The notes beneath the pieces were generated by a model. It saw only the letters and a list, made by a program, of their open reading frames with translations. It ran no database searches and had not been told where the DNA came from. Positions 6,180 through 13,602 of a stretch of DNA of 13,602 bases are shown here, in pieces. The stretch's first letter is position 1; every line of letters begins with the position of its first letter. Made by a program: the position numbers and the translations under genes. Source of the stretch: Pseudolysobacter sp. (GTDB taxonomy: Bacteria > Pseudomonadota > Gammaproteobacteria > Xanthomonadales > Rhodanobacteraceae); assembly GCA_025351985.1 (NCBI GenBank), contig JANXUW010000041.1, forward strand, positions 1-13,602. Direction: 5' to 3'.

Positions 6180-8636
6180 TCAAGTCGTCGAGAAGAACTT
6201 CTCACGCAATAGATCGCGCGAATAGGTGTTGAGAAATAGCGGATCGTCGCCTTCGATCAAGGCCTCGTCGCAACAATCAAATGCCGTTTGATTAAGCATC
6301 TCCATTGCGCCATCGGGAAGCAAGCCCAGTGGCTCGCAGATGGTTTCAAAATCCTCGCGCGGCCAAGTTTCTCCCGCCACGCTTAGCACTTGTCTTAGCA
6401 GCGCTGAATACGCGGGATCAAGCCCCTCCGCAGCTATACGCGGGCTGCGATTTGCATCGGAAACAGAAGTCACATCTATCGACACAGGGTTTGCCGCCTC
6501 GTCATTTTGTGCGACGAAAATATTTGCAAGCATCGCCTGTACGCGTGAGGTTTCCGCAAGCTTGTCCACAATCATTTGCGGATCGAGCTGATTGCTGGCT
6601 GAAACAGGTTTGCTCGTTCCGAGACTGGCACGATGCAGGTCGGAAGGTACGCGAGCTATCGGCAAATTCAACGCTTTATAGAATCGCCCGATCAGGCGTA
6701 CTTCTTCGGCGGCGATATGACCGTCCGCGCCGGCTATCGAAACCAGCACCTGCGCAAATGCTTCTCGGTCAGTTTCCGCAAGCTGTTTCACCTGCCGTTC
6801 GATTCTGCTCAGATTCAATGTTTGATCTTTCAGATATTTCACATGCGCATTCAGTCGTGCGCGCTCACATACCGGCAAATCGTAATGCGCCTCCACGCCG
6901 CGAATAGCTGCGTCGATTTCTGCCTGTATTATGCCGCCCTCCGCCGCCGCAACAGCCATGGACGCCTGAACCAACAATAGTGCGCTGGCGTAGGACGGAG
7001 ACGGATTGCGCGTCGGATTTTCAGGTTGGCGAAAAACCACTATGTAACTCTTTGGAAGGATCGGCTCGCCAAAAAAACGCACATCCGGCTCGATTCCGAA
7101 TCCCAACGATTCGACCGCCTGCGCCAACACCGTTGCCTCGCGCTTGGTGAGTTTTTCCTGAGTATTTATTCGGCATGCCGCCAACATCAGCCGAGACGAA
7201 AGCTGCGCGGTCGTGTTGTGTGCGAGAGCGCGATCCAACTGCGTAGCGAGCTGAGTGAGTTCCGCAGGCATGGCCTGATTGCGAAGCGTCGGCGGCAATA
7301 CGGCCAGCTCGGCAATTGGCGTACGATTTTTGCTACGCCGTACCTTGCGTAACGGCTCCAACTCGAGCAGCACATCTTTCAATATTTGCACGAGAGGACG
7401 CACCGGCGCAGTCAATCGACTGATATCTGGCAGCTCGGTGATGAACGTCGAAGGATTGGGAATACGCGGCGCGGCCCAGCGATACTCAATTTTCAGTGCT
7501 GACTTGCTGGCAGGTATGAGAAACCCTGCACCATAAGTTTCCGTGTAACGTTGGGCAAATCGCAGGCGGATCTCCGACATCACGCATTGCCACGTACTGG
7601 AATGTGCCTCTTCGGTATAGATCCGCGCCCAGGCCATAGCCCAATCGGCAGACAAAGGCGTTGCAGTGACAGCCAGCCGCCCCAAGCCCAACTGCATCGC
7701 ACTCGTCCACTCTGTCGGCACCTCATTCGGCGCCGGAGAGGTTTCTGCATAGCAACCCGCCAACGTCGGCGCGGCCTCAAGAAACAACGACAAGTAATGA
7801 GCGAGAGAATGATTGTTGCCGTAGCGATCCAGTAGACGGCGCACCTCGGCGAAGATAGTCGGAACTTCGGCCTTGGCCAGCTCGTCGTGGAGGGCGTCGA
7901 CGAGCACGCGATGCTCCAATCCATAGAAATACATAAACACATAACCGATGCCGATCTCATCGTTTTCTCTATTTGCGAGAAAGCTGAGAAACGTGCCGCG
8001 TGAACGCGGATCAAGCTGGGCGTACTGCGGCCAATAAGAAAATAACGCGCCAGTCCGATCCGGATTCTCGAAAGTGAAAGGCAACGTTGGATCAATCAGC
8101 GATACCGGTTGCACCAGTTCATTGCGCGCATTGGAACCATAATAAATTCCACCTTTGATCGACTTGCCGCCAATCTCGATGGTTTCGCCGAAGGGAATCC
8201 AACGTCGCGTTACAAGCTGGTTCGCCGGGACGATCTTGATTTTCGGCGATACAGGGTCCGCCGATTGGATCAATCGTGGAATCGATGGCTCGGATATTTC
8301 AGGCACCGTATTTATCACCGACGGAGCCTGCGAGCGCGACAGCGGCGCTACAACGATCACCGGTTCTGAGGCTGGAACTGGCGTGATGATCGGCGTTGGA
8401 ACCGGCTTCACCTTGAGCGTGGCTGCGACTGTTCCCACTGAATGATTTTTTATCGGCTGCCGTTGCTGCTCAGCGATGATTTCGCCTAGCGTTTTCTCAT
8501 TTTGATAATTCGCATCGCCACGTCCGCCGTCATTCTTCCTATGCTCCGTCAAGCGAAATAACGCAATCAAGCGCGTGCGCAAACCTTGGCTGAACACCAA
8601 AGCCAGAACGACAAGCACAATAAACAAATTCAACAT
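6180..8636 (-). CDS. sngA: Membrane-anchored TerB-N/TerB/TerB-C protein, SngA of a Shango-type defence system
   Basis: The 818-residue product heads the operon. Residues 2-16 form a single N-terminal membrane segment followed by basic residues (RTR, FR, HRK), suggesting an anchor with the bulk in the cytoplasm. Residues ~35-143 are a disordered linker rich in Pro, Val and Ile. The TerB-N domain spans ~144-345: RRWIPFGETIEIGG at its start, YWPQY at ~201-205 and GYVFMYFYGLEHRVLVD at ~231-247 are its hallmarks. A central TerB-like helical domain lies at ~548-660, with two acidic turns, AAAEGGIIQAE (563-573) and AGADGHIAAEE (635-645), of the kind that bind metal in TerB. TerB-C is at ~738-800 (LDPAYSALLRQVL, then LLPDGAMEMLNQTAFD). 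ATG 8636 has AGGGGG five bases upstream on the minus strand. TerB-N/TerB-C proteins were described as partners of ATPase and helicase genes in Ter-type stress systems; this exact trio is now known as Shango. Its biochemical role is unknown to me; scaffold or sensor is inference. Confidence 0.87.
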   Translation of the reverse strand: MLNLFIVLVVLALVFSQGLRTRLIALFRLTEHRKNDGGRGDANYQNEKTLGEIIAEQQRQPIKNHSVGTVAATLKVKPVPTPIITPVPASEPVIVVAPLSRSQAPSVINTVPEISEPSIPRLIQSADPVSPKIKIVPANQLVTRRWIPFGETIEIGGKSIKGGIYYGSNARNELVQPVSLIDPTLPFTFENPDRTGALFSYWPQYAQLDPRSRGTFLSFLANRENDEIGIGYVFMYFYGLEHRVLVDALHDELAKAEVPTIFAEVRRLLDRYGNNHSLAHYLSLFLEAAPTLAGCYAETSPAPNEVPTEWTSAMQLGLGRLAVTATPLSADWAMAWARIYTEEAHSSTWQCVMSEIRLRFAQRYTETYGAGFLIPASKSALKIEYRWAAPRIPNPSTFITELPDISRLTAPVRPLVQILKDVLLELEPLRKVRRSKNRTPIAELAVLPPTLRNQAMPAELTQLATQLDRALAHNTTAQLSSRLMLAACRINTQEKLTKREATVLAQAVESLGFGIEPDVRFFGEPILPKSYIVVFRQPENPTRNPSPSYASALLLVQASMAVAAAEGGIIQAEIDAAIRGVEAHYDLPVCERARLNAHVKYLKDQTLNLSRIERQVKQLAETDREAFAQVLVSIAGADGHIAAEEVRLIGRFYKALNLPIARVPSDLHRASLGTSKPVSASNQLDPQMIVDKLAETSRVQAMLANIFVAQNDEAANPVSIDVTSVSDANRSPRIAAEGLDPAYSALLRQVLSVAGETWPREDFETICEPLGLLPDGAMEMLNQTAFDCCDEALIEGDDPLFLNTYSRDLLREKFFSTT

Positions 8637-8740
8637 GACTGCCCCCTGAGCAGTTTGCGAATACTACTCGTCTGAAGCGAGAGATGCGCGCGTGCCGACC
8701 TCATATCGCGCCAACATTCGGCCGCTGCTGGTTTACTCGT

Positions 8741-8754
8741 AATCAATTTTGATT
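8741..8754. promoter_or_regulatory. AT-rich inverted repeat upstream of sngA, possible operator
   Basis: AATCAA, two bases, TTGATT: a perfect 6-bp inverted repeat about 105 bases before the sngA start, in an otherwise GC-rich stretch. The spacing and AT-rich arms are typical of a homodimeric repressor site or part of a promoter. No regulator gene is adjacent and the site occurs once in this region, so the assignment is speculative. Confidence 0.25.
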
Positions 8755-8958
8755 GATGCGAATGCCGCTGAATTTCCCGAGCGCGTTTTGCTGCCCGCAA
8801 TCCGCCACAACTCAGCCGCAACCCGACGCATCTGTGGCCGCGCGCTGGCAGTTGCGGGTGTTCTTCTGCACACACGCGGGAAACCGTCGTGTGCATCGGA
8901 GTCGGCATGAGCCCCACTCATCCGGCTCACGATAAAACGGCGGCTTCCAGCGAATTTA

Positions 8959-8988
8959 CCGGCGCGAAACAATCGCGCATTGCGCCGG
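8959..8988. repeat. GC-rich hairpin upstream of the truncated SPFH gene
   Basis: CCGGCGC at 8959-8965 pairs perfectly with GCGCCGG at 8982-8988, enclosing a 16-base loop. It ends 33 bases before ATG 9022. It lacks a following T run, so it is not a standard terminator; it may be a 5' leader structure or chance in GC-rich DNA. Confidence 0.35.
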
Positions 8989-9021
8989 CTTGCTAATTAC
9001 CAACCGCCTTTGAGGGCTCTC

Positions 9022-9417
9022 ATGTTAGGCCGCACCACGTTGTTGCTGAATCGTATTTCGCGTGTCGTTTTCCGCAAAAGTTTTATCGTCGTTAGCGTGC
9101 TTGTGATCGGCGGTTACGAGCTGGCTACGCATCCACCGATCGAGAGTGTCGAGCACGGCCAGGCCGGCATTCGCATGAACCGATTCATCGGTTCGGCGAC
9201 GCCGCTCGGTGAAGGCGCGGTGCTGATGATTCCGGGCCTGCACGAACTGCGTCGTTATTCGCTGCAGGATCAGACCTACCATCCCGAGCAGAGCAGCAAG
9301 GCGAATGGCGCGGCGCCGTTCCAGTCGTCCGGAGGCTTATCGCTCGGTGTCGATCTGACGATTCGTTATGCGCTCGACCCGAACAAATTTGTGGCGATCT
9401 GGAAAAACCTGCCGTAG
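9022..9417 (+). pseudogene. Truncated SPFH/band 7 (prohibitin-family) protein, N-terminal part only
   Basis: The remaining 131 residues start with a basic leader and one membrane segment at about residues 18-30 (KSFIVVSVLVIGGYELA). The beginning of an SPFH domain follows: VEHGQAGIRMNRFIGSA, then GEGAVLMIPGLHELRRYSLQDQTYHPE, then GGLSLGVDLTIRYALDP. In full-length members, usually 280 residues or more, this leads into NLP followed by an acidic loop and the long SPFH and coiled-coil regions. Here the frame stops at TAG right after NLP, and no SPFH sequence continues in any frame downstream. The start at 9022 has GAGG six bases upstream (9012-9015). Intact homologues form oligomeric membrane scaffolds; this fragment is probably non-functional. 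The end coincides with sequence that reads as coding on the other strand, suggesting a DNA junction rather than a point mutation. Confidence 0.7.
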
Positions 9418-9580
9418 TCGCCATTCGGGCAGGTGGTGCCGTCGGTGGTCGAAAGTTCCGGGTCGATGATCGTGGCGTCGTGGCTGACGGCGATCGTCTG
9501 GCCGTCGAGCGTGATCTTGAGTTCGTCTTGGTCATCCGATACCCAGGCGTCGGTGAACAGCGCGAACGCCGCACACGCGC
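9413..9580 (-). pseudogene. Unrecognised coding-like remnant on the opposite strand
   Basis: Read on the minus strand, this stretch gives FALFTDAWVSDDQDELKITL, then DGQTIAVSHDATIIDPELST, then TDGTTCPNGDYG. Nearly every codon ends in G or C, and the composition is that of an ordinary Asp/Thr-rich, probably extracytoplasmic domain. The plus-strand reading of the same bases (Ser/Ala/Val runs) is unlike a protein. There is no start codon with a ribosome site, and the frame continues at its far end into the antisense of the SPFH gene. I therefore read it as a gene fragment left by a rearrangement. I do not recognise the family. Confidence 0.4.
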
Positions 9581-9618
9581 TAAACTCGCGGCTTGTTTCT
9601 CTCGCCTGGAGTCCGCCG

Positions 9619-11217
9619 ATGCAGATCGAACACAGCGATGTGCTGATCCTCGGCGGCGGTCTTGCGGGACTCACGCTGGCGATCCAGTTGCGCCGCGAAT
9701 TGCCGGCATTGACGGTGCGCGTACTCGAGCGCAATCGCCATCCGGTGCCCGAGGCGGCGTTCAAGGTCGGTGAATCGTCGGTCGAGATCGGCGCACATTA
9801 TTTCGAGAGCGTGCTCGGGCTCAAGACGCATTTGGACAGTCGCCAACTGCGCAAATTCGGTTTTCGTTTTTTCTTCAGCGACGGCCGCGACGATGTCGAT
9901 CGCACCACCGAACTTGGTGTGAGCGAGGTGTTGCCGACACCGAGTTACCAGCTCGACCGCGGCATCTTCGAAAACTACCTTGCCGAACACGCCGCGGAAC
10001 TCGGTGCCGAGTTCATCGACGGCGCGACGGTACGCACGATTGCGCTTGCTACCAACGGCAATGCATCGCACAGCGTGAGTTTTGTTCGCGACGGCGGCGA
10101 GCATACCGCGCACACGCGCTGGCTGATTGACGCCAGCGGGCGCGCCGGTCTGCTCAAGCGCAAGCTCGATCTTGCGCAGACCAATGCGCACGATGCCAAC
10201 GCGATCTGGTTTCGCATCGATCAACGCATCACCATCGATGACTGGTCGCACGACCCCGCGTGGCGCGCGCGTTGCACACCGCCCGAGCGCTGGCGCTCCA
10301 CCAATCATCTGTGCGGCCCGGGTTACTGGGCGTGGCTGATCCCGCTGTCGTCTGGTTCGCATTCGGTCGGCATCGTCGCCGACGCCGGCTTGCATCCGCT
10401 GGACACGATCAATACCTTCGACAAGGCGATGGCGTGGTTTGCCGAGCATCAGCCGCGGCTTTATCGCGCGCTCGATAGCCGCCGCGAACAGTTGCAGGAT
10501 TTCGCTTTCCTGCGCCATTTCTCGCATGGCTGCAAGCAGGTTTTTTCGCGCGATCGCTGGGCGTTGACCGGTGATGCCGGATTGTTTCTCGACCCGTTCT
10601 ATTCGCCCGGCAGCGACTTCATCGCGATCGGCAATACCTACATCACCGCGCTGATCGCGCGTGACAACCGCGGTGAAAATTTTGCACGCGAGGCACGCAT
10701 CTACGAGCAGCTGTATTTTTCGTTCTATCGCAATACGCTGGCGTTGTATGAAGGCCAATATCCAATGTTTGGCCACGCCGAGCTCATGCCGCTGAAAGTG
10801 ACATGGGACTACGCTTATTACTGGGGCGTGCTGTGCCAGTTTTTCTTCCAGCGACGACTCACCGATGTCGCGCTGTTCATGCGTTTGCAGCAGCCGCTCG
10901 CCGCGAGCGAAACGCTGAACCGCGAGGTGCAATTGCTGTTGCGCCGCGCCGCCGGCAGCACAATCGGCATCAATCCGCCACGCATGCTCGATCAATGCGA
11001 GCGACCGTGGTTCGTCGAACTCAACCGCGGATTGCGCGATAGTCTCGACGAGGCCGCGCTCGAGCAACGCATTCGCGACAACATCGCGATGCTGGATAAT
11101 CTGGCCGCTGAAATCCTTGCTCGCGTGCAGGCGAATGGCGCAGTCGACCTCGACGATTTCCCGGCACTCGCGTCACTCGGGCCGCGCGCATCACATCTGC
11201 TAGGCAAGCGGGCTTAA
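9619..11217 (+). CDS. Flavin-dependent halogenase-like FAD oxidoreductase (tryptophan halogenase family)
   Basis: The 532-residue product has the features of a flavin-dependent halogenase: a Rossmann FAD site LGGGLAGLTLA (11-21), the KVGESS segment (49-54), DASGRAG (171-177), the halogenase signature WAWLIP matching WxWxIP (237-242), GDAG (318-321) and, right after it, FLDPFYSPG matching FxxPxxSxG (323-331). A Lys at residue 79 just before FGFRFFF is a candidate for the catalytic Lys of the family, but this needs an alignment. Such enzymes use reduced FAD, oxygen and chloride or bromide to halogenate aromatic or carrier-bound substrates; the substrate is not predictable here. Length is typical (500-560). 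ATG 9619 has GGAG at 9608-9611, seven bases upstream; the frame is open from 9433 but the preceding part is not protein-like. There is no flavin reductase or biosynthetic gene beside it. A non-halogenating oxidoreductase of the same family is the alternative. Confidence 0.78.
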   Translation: MQIEHSDVLILGGGLAGLTLAIQLRRELPALTVRVLERNRHPVPEAAFKVGESSVEIGAHYFESVLGLKTHLDSRQLRKFGFRFFFSDGRDDVDRTTELGVSEVLPTPSYQLDRGIFENYLAEHAAELGAEFIDGATVRTIALATNGNASHSVSFVRDGGEHTAHTRWLIDASGRAGLLKRKLDLAQTNAHDANAIWFRIDQRITIDDWSHDPAWRARCTPPERWRSTNHLCGPGYWAWLIPLSSGSHSVGIVADAGLHPLDTINTFDKAMAWFAEHQPRLYRALDSRREQLQDFAFLRHFSHGCKQVFSRDRWALTGDAGLFLDPFYSPGSDFIAIGNTYITALIARDNRGENFAREARIYEQLYFSFYRNTLALYEGQYPMFGHAELMPLKVTWDYAYYWGVLCQFFFQRRLTDVALFMRLQQPLAASETLNREVQLLLRRAAGSTIGINPPRMLDQCERPWFVELNRGLRDSLDEAALEQRIRDNIAMLDNLAAEILARVQANGAVDLDDFPALASLGPRASHLLGKRA

Positions 11218-11308
11218 CGATGATTGCAGCAGGAGAAATCTTTAGCGAAACAAGCCGCGTTGATATTTCTAGCAGCGCAGATCCGACTCAGAACCGCATC
11301 TGTTCGCT

Positions 11309-13602
11309 TTATTCGATCTGGCGATGATTCGATTCGTAGGTTTGAATGGTTTTCTTGGCGTTTTCGATGAATTCACTGAGATCAGCATGGCTTAGTTCAG
11401 CCATCGACAACGCCATTTTTTCTTTTTCGATGGCATGTTTGAAGTCGCCCAATGCAGCGTAACAAGAGCCAATCGTGCCTATGTAATACAGCGGAAGTTT
11501 GGCCTCATCACCAAGTTCACGCATCAGAGCCAGGCCACGCTTGGCATCGACTTTGCTCTCATCAGGCGTAGTGCAAAGTGCCCAGGCAAAATTGTTTCTG
11601 GCACGTCTGTTACCCTTTGCAATGGCCACATCCCACAATCGTGAAGCTTCCTGAAAGTCTGCGCGCGTTCCCGTGCCGCGATAGGTCAAATAGGCGAGTT
11701 CGCCGATCGCGTCTGCATCGCCTTGGTTGGCAGCTTTGCGAGTCCACTCCAAACCTTCTGGGATCAAGTCTTTTCCCATTTTGCCCGAACTCAGCATTGC
11801 ACCCAACTCAAATTCGGAGTGTGGATCTCCGTTATTTGCATCAATGACATACATTCGGCGCGCTTCATTCAAGTCCTTGTCGACGTCCTTTCCTCGAAGC
11901 AGCAACCTCGCCCATTCCCGCCGCTCGATCGGCGTATTTCTGGTCTGTGACAGGTGTTTGTATATTGCTTCGGAATCGGCAGGGCCACCCTCCACGAGGC
12001 CATCGCCCAGGCGATAGACTTTTGCCACGCCAAGCGCGCCCTGAATGTCGCCCTTGGCATCTGCACTTTTGAACCATCCCTGTGCCTGCAAGCGATTCTC
12101 TGCCGTGTTTTCCTGCGCCAGATAATAACGACCCATCCACAGCATCGATGGAACATCGCCGCCGATGCCGGCCCGCAAGTACCAATGGATTGCCTCGGGC
12201 AGACTTTTTTGCACGCGGTACTTCGCCGATCCGTCCTCGTAAATACCTGCGAGATAGGCCTGCGCCGACGCATGATTCGATGCTGCGGCGCGCTCGAACC
12301 ACGGCACACTATCAGCAAATTTGCCCTGATCTATCAGTACAAATGCCCACGTAGTTTGCGCCAGCGGAAGTCCCTTACGAGCGGCATCTTCAAGACCTGC
12401 TAATACCTCGCCCGGCAAGGACGATGTCTTGCTCTTGGCCGCGCTTATCGCGAATGCGGCTATGAACATTTCGGCCATCGGATTGCCGCGCCGCGCTAGT
12501 GCCTCCAGCTCCGGTTTTATCAGTGTCGGCAGCGTATCGGAGTCGATCGAAATCCAGCGCACACAGAAAACTAGCGTTCCCCAACCGTTGCCGAGTCGAT
12601 CTTCCGCTGCGGCGATCAATTTTTTTGCTGCGCTGTCGCTCTGCTCGACTCCGCGGCCCATGGCATACAGTTGCGCGAGGGCGATCATCGCCGTCGCATG
12701 ATGTTTTTCGACAAATGGCAGCAAGGCATCGATGGCCTGCGTTTCGCAGTGCTGTGTTTGTGGTGCCGCGCAGATATTTGCCATCGTCATCGCGGCATCG
12801 AGATTCCCTTGTTCGGCGAGTTCGGCCAATATTGCGACGCGCACTGAGACATCAGATTGCGCCAATGCCTTGCGGATATCGAGGGCGCCTCTGGCTACGG
12901 GATCTGTCTCGGCGAAATGCTCCAGTAAATCGATCGCTGTTTTCTGGCGAAAGTAGGGAAACGACCAATATTTGTTATCGCGGGACAAGCGTGCATAGGT
13001 GTCGAGATAGTCGAAACTTATCCAGCGCTCCCGTTTACGTTGCGCATCCCAGAGGGTCAGCCGCAACGGCAGGAGACCTTCGCCCTTGAACGGATCGTAG
13101 GCACTGGAAAGCAACTTTTGACCCGAGGCTTTCACGAAAATATCGACATCGATTGGACTGACCACGCGGATCGGCGTCAAGCCGTGATCCGGCGGCAACG
13201 AAGCAAAACCATAACGAACCAGTGCCTCGAATCGTCGCAGACGCCGGGCGGCGGCCGGTTCATTTCCCAACTGTGCAGCGCATTCATACGCGATATACCA
13301 GACCGCCAAACCCACCGGGTTCACTCGCATCGCTTCTTCAAGCGCGGCGTCTTGCTCACGACAACTTTGCGGCCCGAGTCTGTCATCACCGTCTCCGAGC
13401 ACATTGACCACGTCATAGCTTGCCATGACCTTTTCCCGGTCACCGTTGGTCAAGAGTTGATCCCAAAGTCCCTGGATGAACTTGTCGTCTTCTGCCATGT
13501 TCATTGCGACGCTTGCAGGCGTTACTTTTGCCGCTTCGTGCGGCCGAACATCTGCTGCGACTATACCGGCTGGATGTGCGATGACGAGGGCGGCGACGAT
13601 TG
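11309..13602 (-). CDS. Sel1-like/TPR repeat protein, probably exported (5' end outside window)
   Basis: The frame runs from the window edge to TAA at 11309-11311, with 763 residues visible. An in-window ATG lies at 13504 but has no ribosome site. The 32 codons before it are open and read IVAALVIAHPAGIVAADVRP, which looks like the end of a signal peptide, so the real start is probably beyond 13602. Counting from the Met at 13504, residues 1-240 are a helical region with a motif-poor middle section (about 108-185). Sel1-type repeats are visible at about 269-302 (MIALAQLYAMGRGVEQ), 411-446 (AYLAGIYEDGSA), 485-518 (ALGVAKVYRLGDG), 565-600 and 601-637 (GELAYLTYRGTGTRAD). The C-terminal 80 residues resemble a TPR (YYIGTIGSCYAALGDFKHAIEKEKMAL). 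These repeats make protein-binding solenoids. The partner and role are unknown. It converges on the halogenase gene with a 91-base gap. Confidence 0.8.
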   Translation of the reverse strand, partial: IVAALVIAHPAGIVAADVRPHEAAKVTPASVAMNMAEDDKFIQGLWDQLLTNGDREKVMASYDVVNVLGDGDDRLGPQSCREQDAALEEAMRVNPVGLAVWYIAYECAAQLGNEPAAARRLRRFEALVRYGFASLPPDHGLTPIRVVSPIDVDIFVKASGQKLLSSAYDPFKGEGLLPLRLTLWDAQRKRERWISFDYLDTYARLSRDNKYWSFPYFRQKTAIDLLEHFAETDPVARGALDIRKALAQSDVSVRVAILAELAEQGNLDAAMTMANICAAPQTQHCETQAIDALLPFVEKHHATAMIALAQLYAMGRGVEQSDSAAKKLIAAAEDRLGNGWGTLVFCVRWISIDSDTLPTLIKPELEALARRGNPMAEMFIAAFAISAAKSKTSSLPGEVLAGLEDAARKGLPLAQTTWAFVLIDQGKFADSVPWFERAAASNHASAQAYLAGIYEDGSAKYRVQKSLPEAIHWYLRAGIGGDVPSMLWMGRYYLAQENTAENRLQAQGWFKSADAKGDIQGALGVAKVYRLGDGLVEGGPADSEAIYKHLSQTRNTPIERREWARLLLRGKDVDKDLNEARRMYVIDANNGDPHSEFELGAMLSSGKMGKDLIPEGLEWTRKAANQGDADAIGELAYLTYRGTGTRADFQEASRLWDVAIAKGNRRARNNFAWALCTTPDESKVDAKRGLALMRELGDEAKLPLYYIGTIGSCYAALGDFKHAIEKEKMALSMAELSHADLSEFIENAKKTIQTYESNHRQIE

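Larger units (their letters stand above)
8637..9021. other. Divergent upstream region of the sng operon; no convincing gene
   Basis: These 385 bases separate the sngA start (minus) from the truncated SPFH gene (plus), so promoters in both directions should lie here. No clear -35/-10 pair was found; TAGTAT at 8661-8666 (minus strand) is a weak -10 match without a matching -35. The region holds the palindrome at 8741-8754 and the hairpin at 8959-8988 listed separately. A 29-codon frame at 8907-8996 (plus), opening MSPTHPAHDK, has GGAG at 8898-8901 five bases upstream. It could be a small leader peptide, but it has no recognisable features and I do not call it a gene. Confidence 0.4.

Noticed and set aside
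2503..8636. Interpretation as part of a BREX type 2 system because of BrxD- and BrxHI-like proteins
   Set aside because: No PglX methylase, PglZ phosphatase, BrxC/PglY or PglW kinase is present in the window, and the first gene is a TerB-N/TerB-C protein, which fits Shango. Genes beyond the window were not seen, but the flanking genes here are unrelated.
8753..8935. 60-codon plus-strand frame in the divergent region
   Set aside because: No ribosome site before its ATG, no protein-like composition, and it overlaps likely promoter sequence for sngA.
9580..11067. 495-codon open frame on the minus strand opposite the halogenase gene
   Set aside because: It is the antisense shadow of a GC3-rich gene: Arg/Ala/Gln-rich with no domain motifs, while the plus strand carries clear FAD and halogenase motifs.
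11218..11308. Inverted AGAAAT/ATTTCT pair between the halogenase and Sel1 genes as a terminator
   Set aside because: Only six paired bases, a long loop and no T run; likely chance.

Overview
The window reads as chromosomal DNA of a GC-rich gammaproteobacterium, most likely of the Xanthomonadales/Lysobacterales type. That placement rests on overall protein flavour and high third-position GC only; there is no rRNA or other marker, so it is tentative. No tRNA, rRNA, CRISPR array, transposase or integrase was seen.

Layout. (1) 1-1494, plus strand: the tail of a c-type cytochrome whose stop overlaps (ATGA) the start of a membrane-anchored triheme cytochrome c of the AdhB/gluconate-dehydrogenase subunit type. 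They look like the electron-transfer end of a periplasmic dehydrogenase operon. (2) 1648-2386, plus strand: an exported DUF4440/SnoaL-like (NTF2-fold) protein whose last ~25 codons are knocked out of frame by one extra T in an eight-T run. (3) 8636-2503, minus strand: a tight three-gene operon encoding a membrane-anchored TerB-N/TerB/TerB-C protein, a BrxD-like (DUF2791) P-loop ATPase and an Lhr/BrxHI-like DExH helicase. In content and order this matches the anti-phage system Shango (SngA-SngB-SngC), and it is the main accessory element here. (4) 8637-9021: the divergent upstream region of that operon, with an AT-rich palindrome and a GC hairpin. (5) 9022-9590: a truncated SPFH/prohibitin-family gene joined abruptly to a fragment that looks coding on the opposite strand, so probably a rearrangement scar. 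(6) 9619-11217, plus strand: a flavin-dependent halogenase-like protein with the family hallmark motifs. (7) 13602-11309, minus strand: a large Sel1/TPR-repeat protein whose frame stays open through the window edge, so its true start and probable signal peptide are only partly visible.

How the genes work together. The sng genes are translationally coupled (16-nt gap between sngA and sngB, 26-nt overlap between sngB and sngC) and probably make one complex: a TerB-family membrane sensor or scaffold, an AAA-type ATPase and a DNA helicase. They sit between a frameshifted gene and a truncated gene, and sngC changes base composition sharply within itself. This fits an island that has been exchanged and recombined. 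The cytochromes, halogenase and Sel1 protein have no evident functional link to the defence operon.
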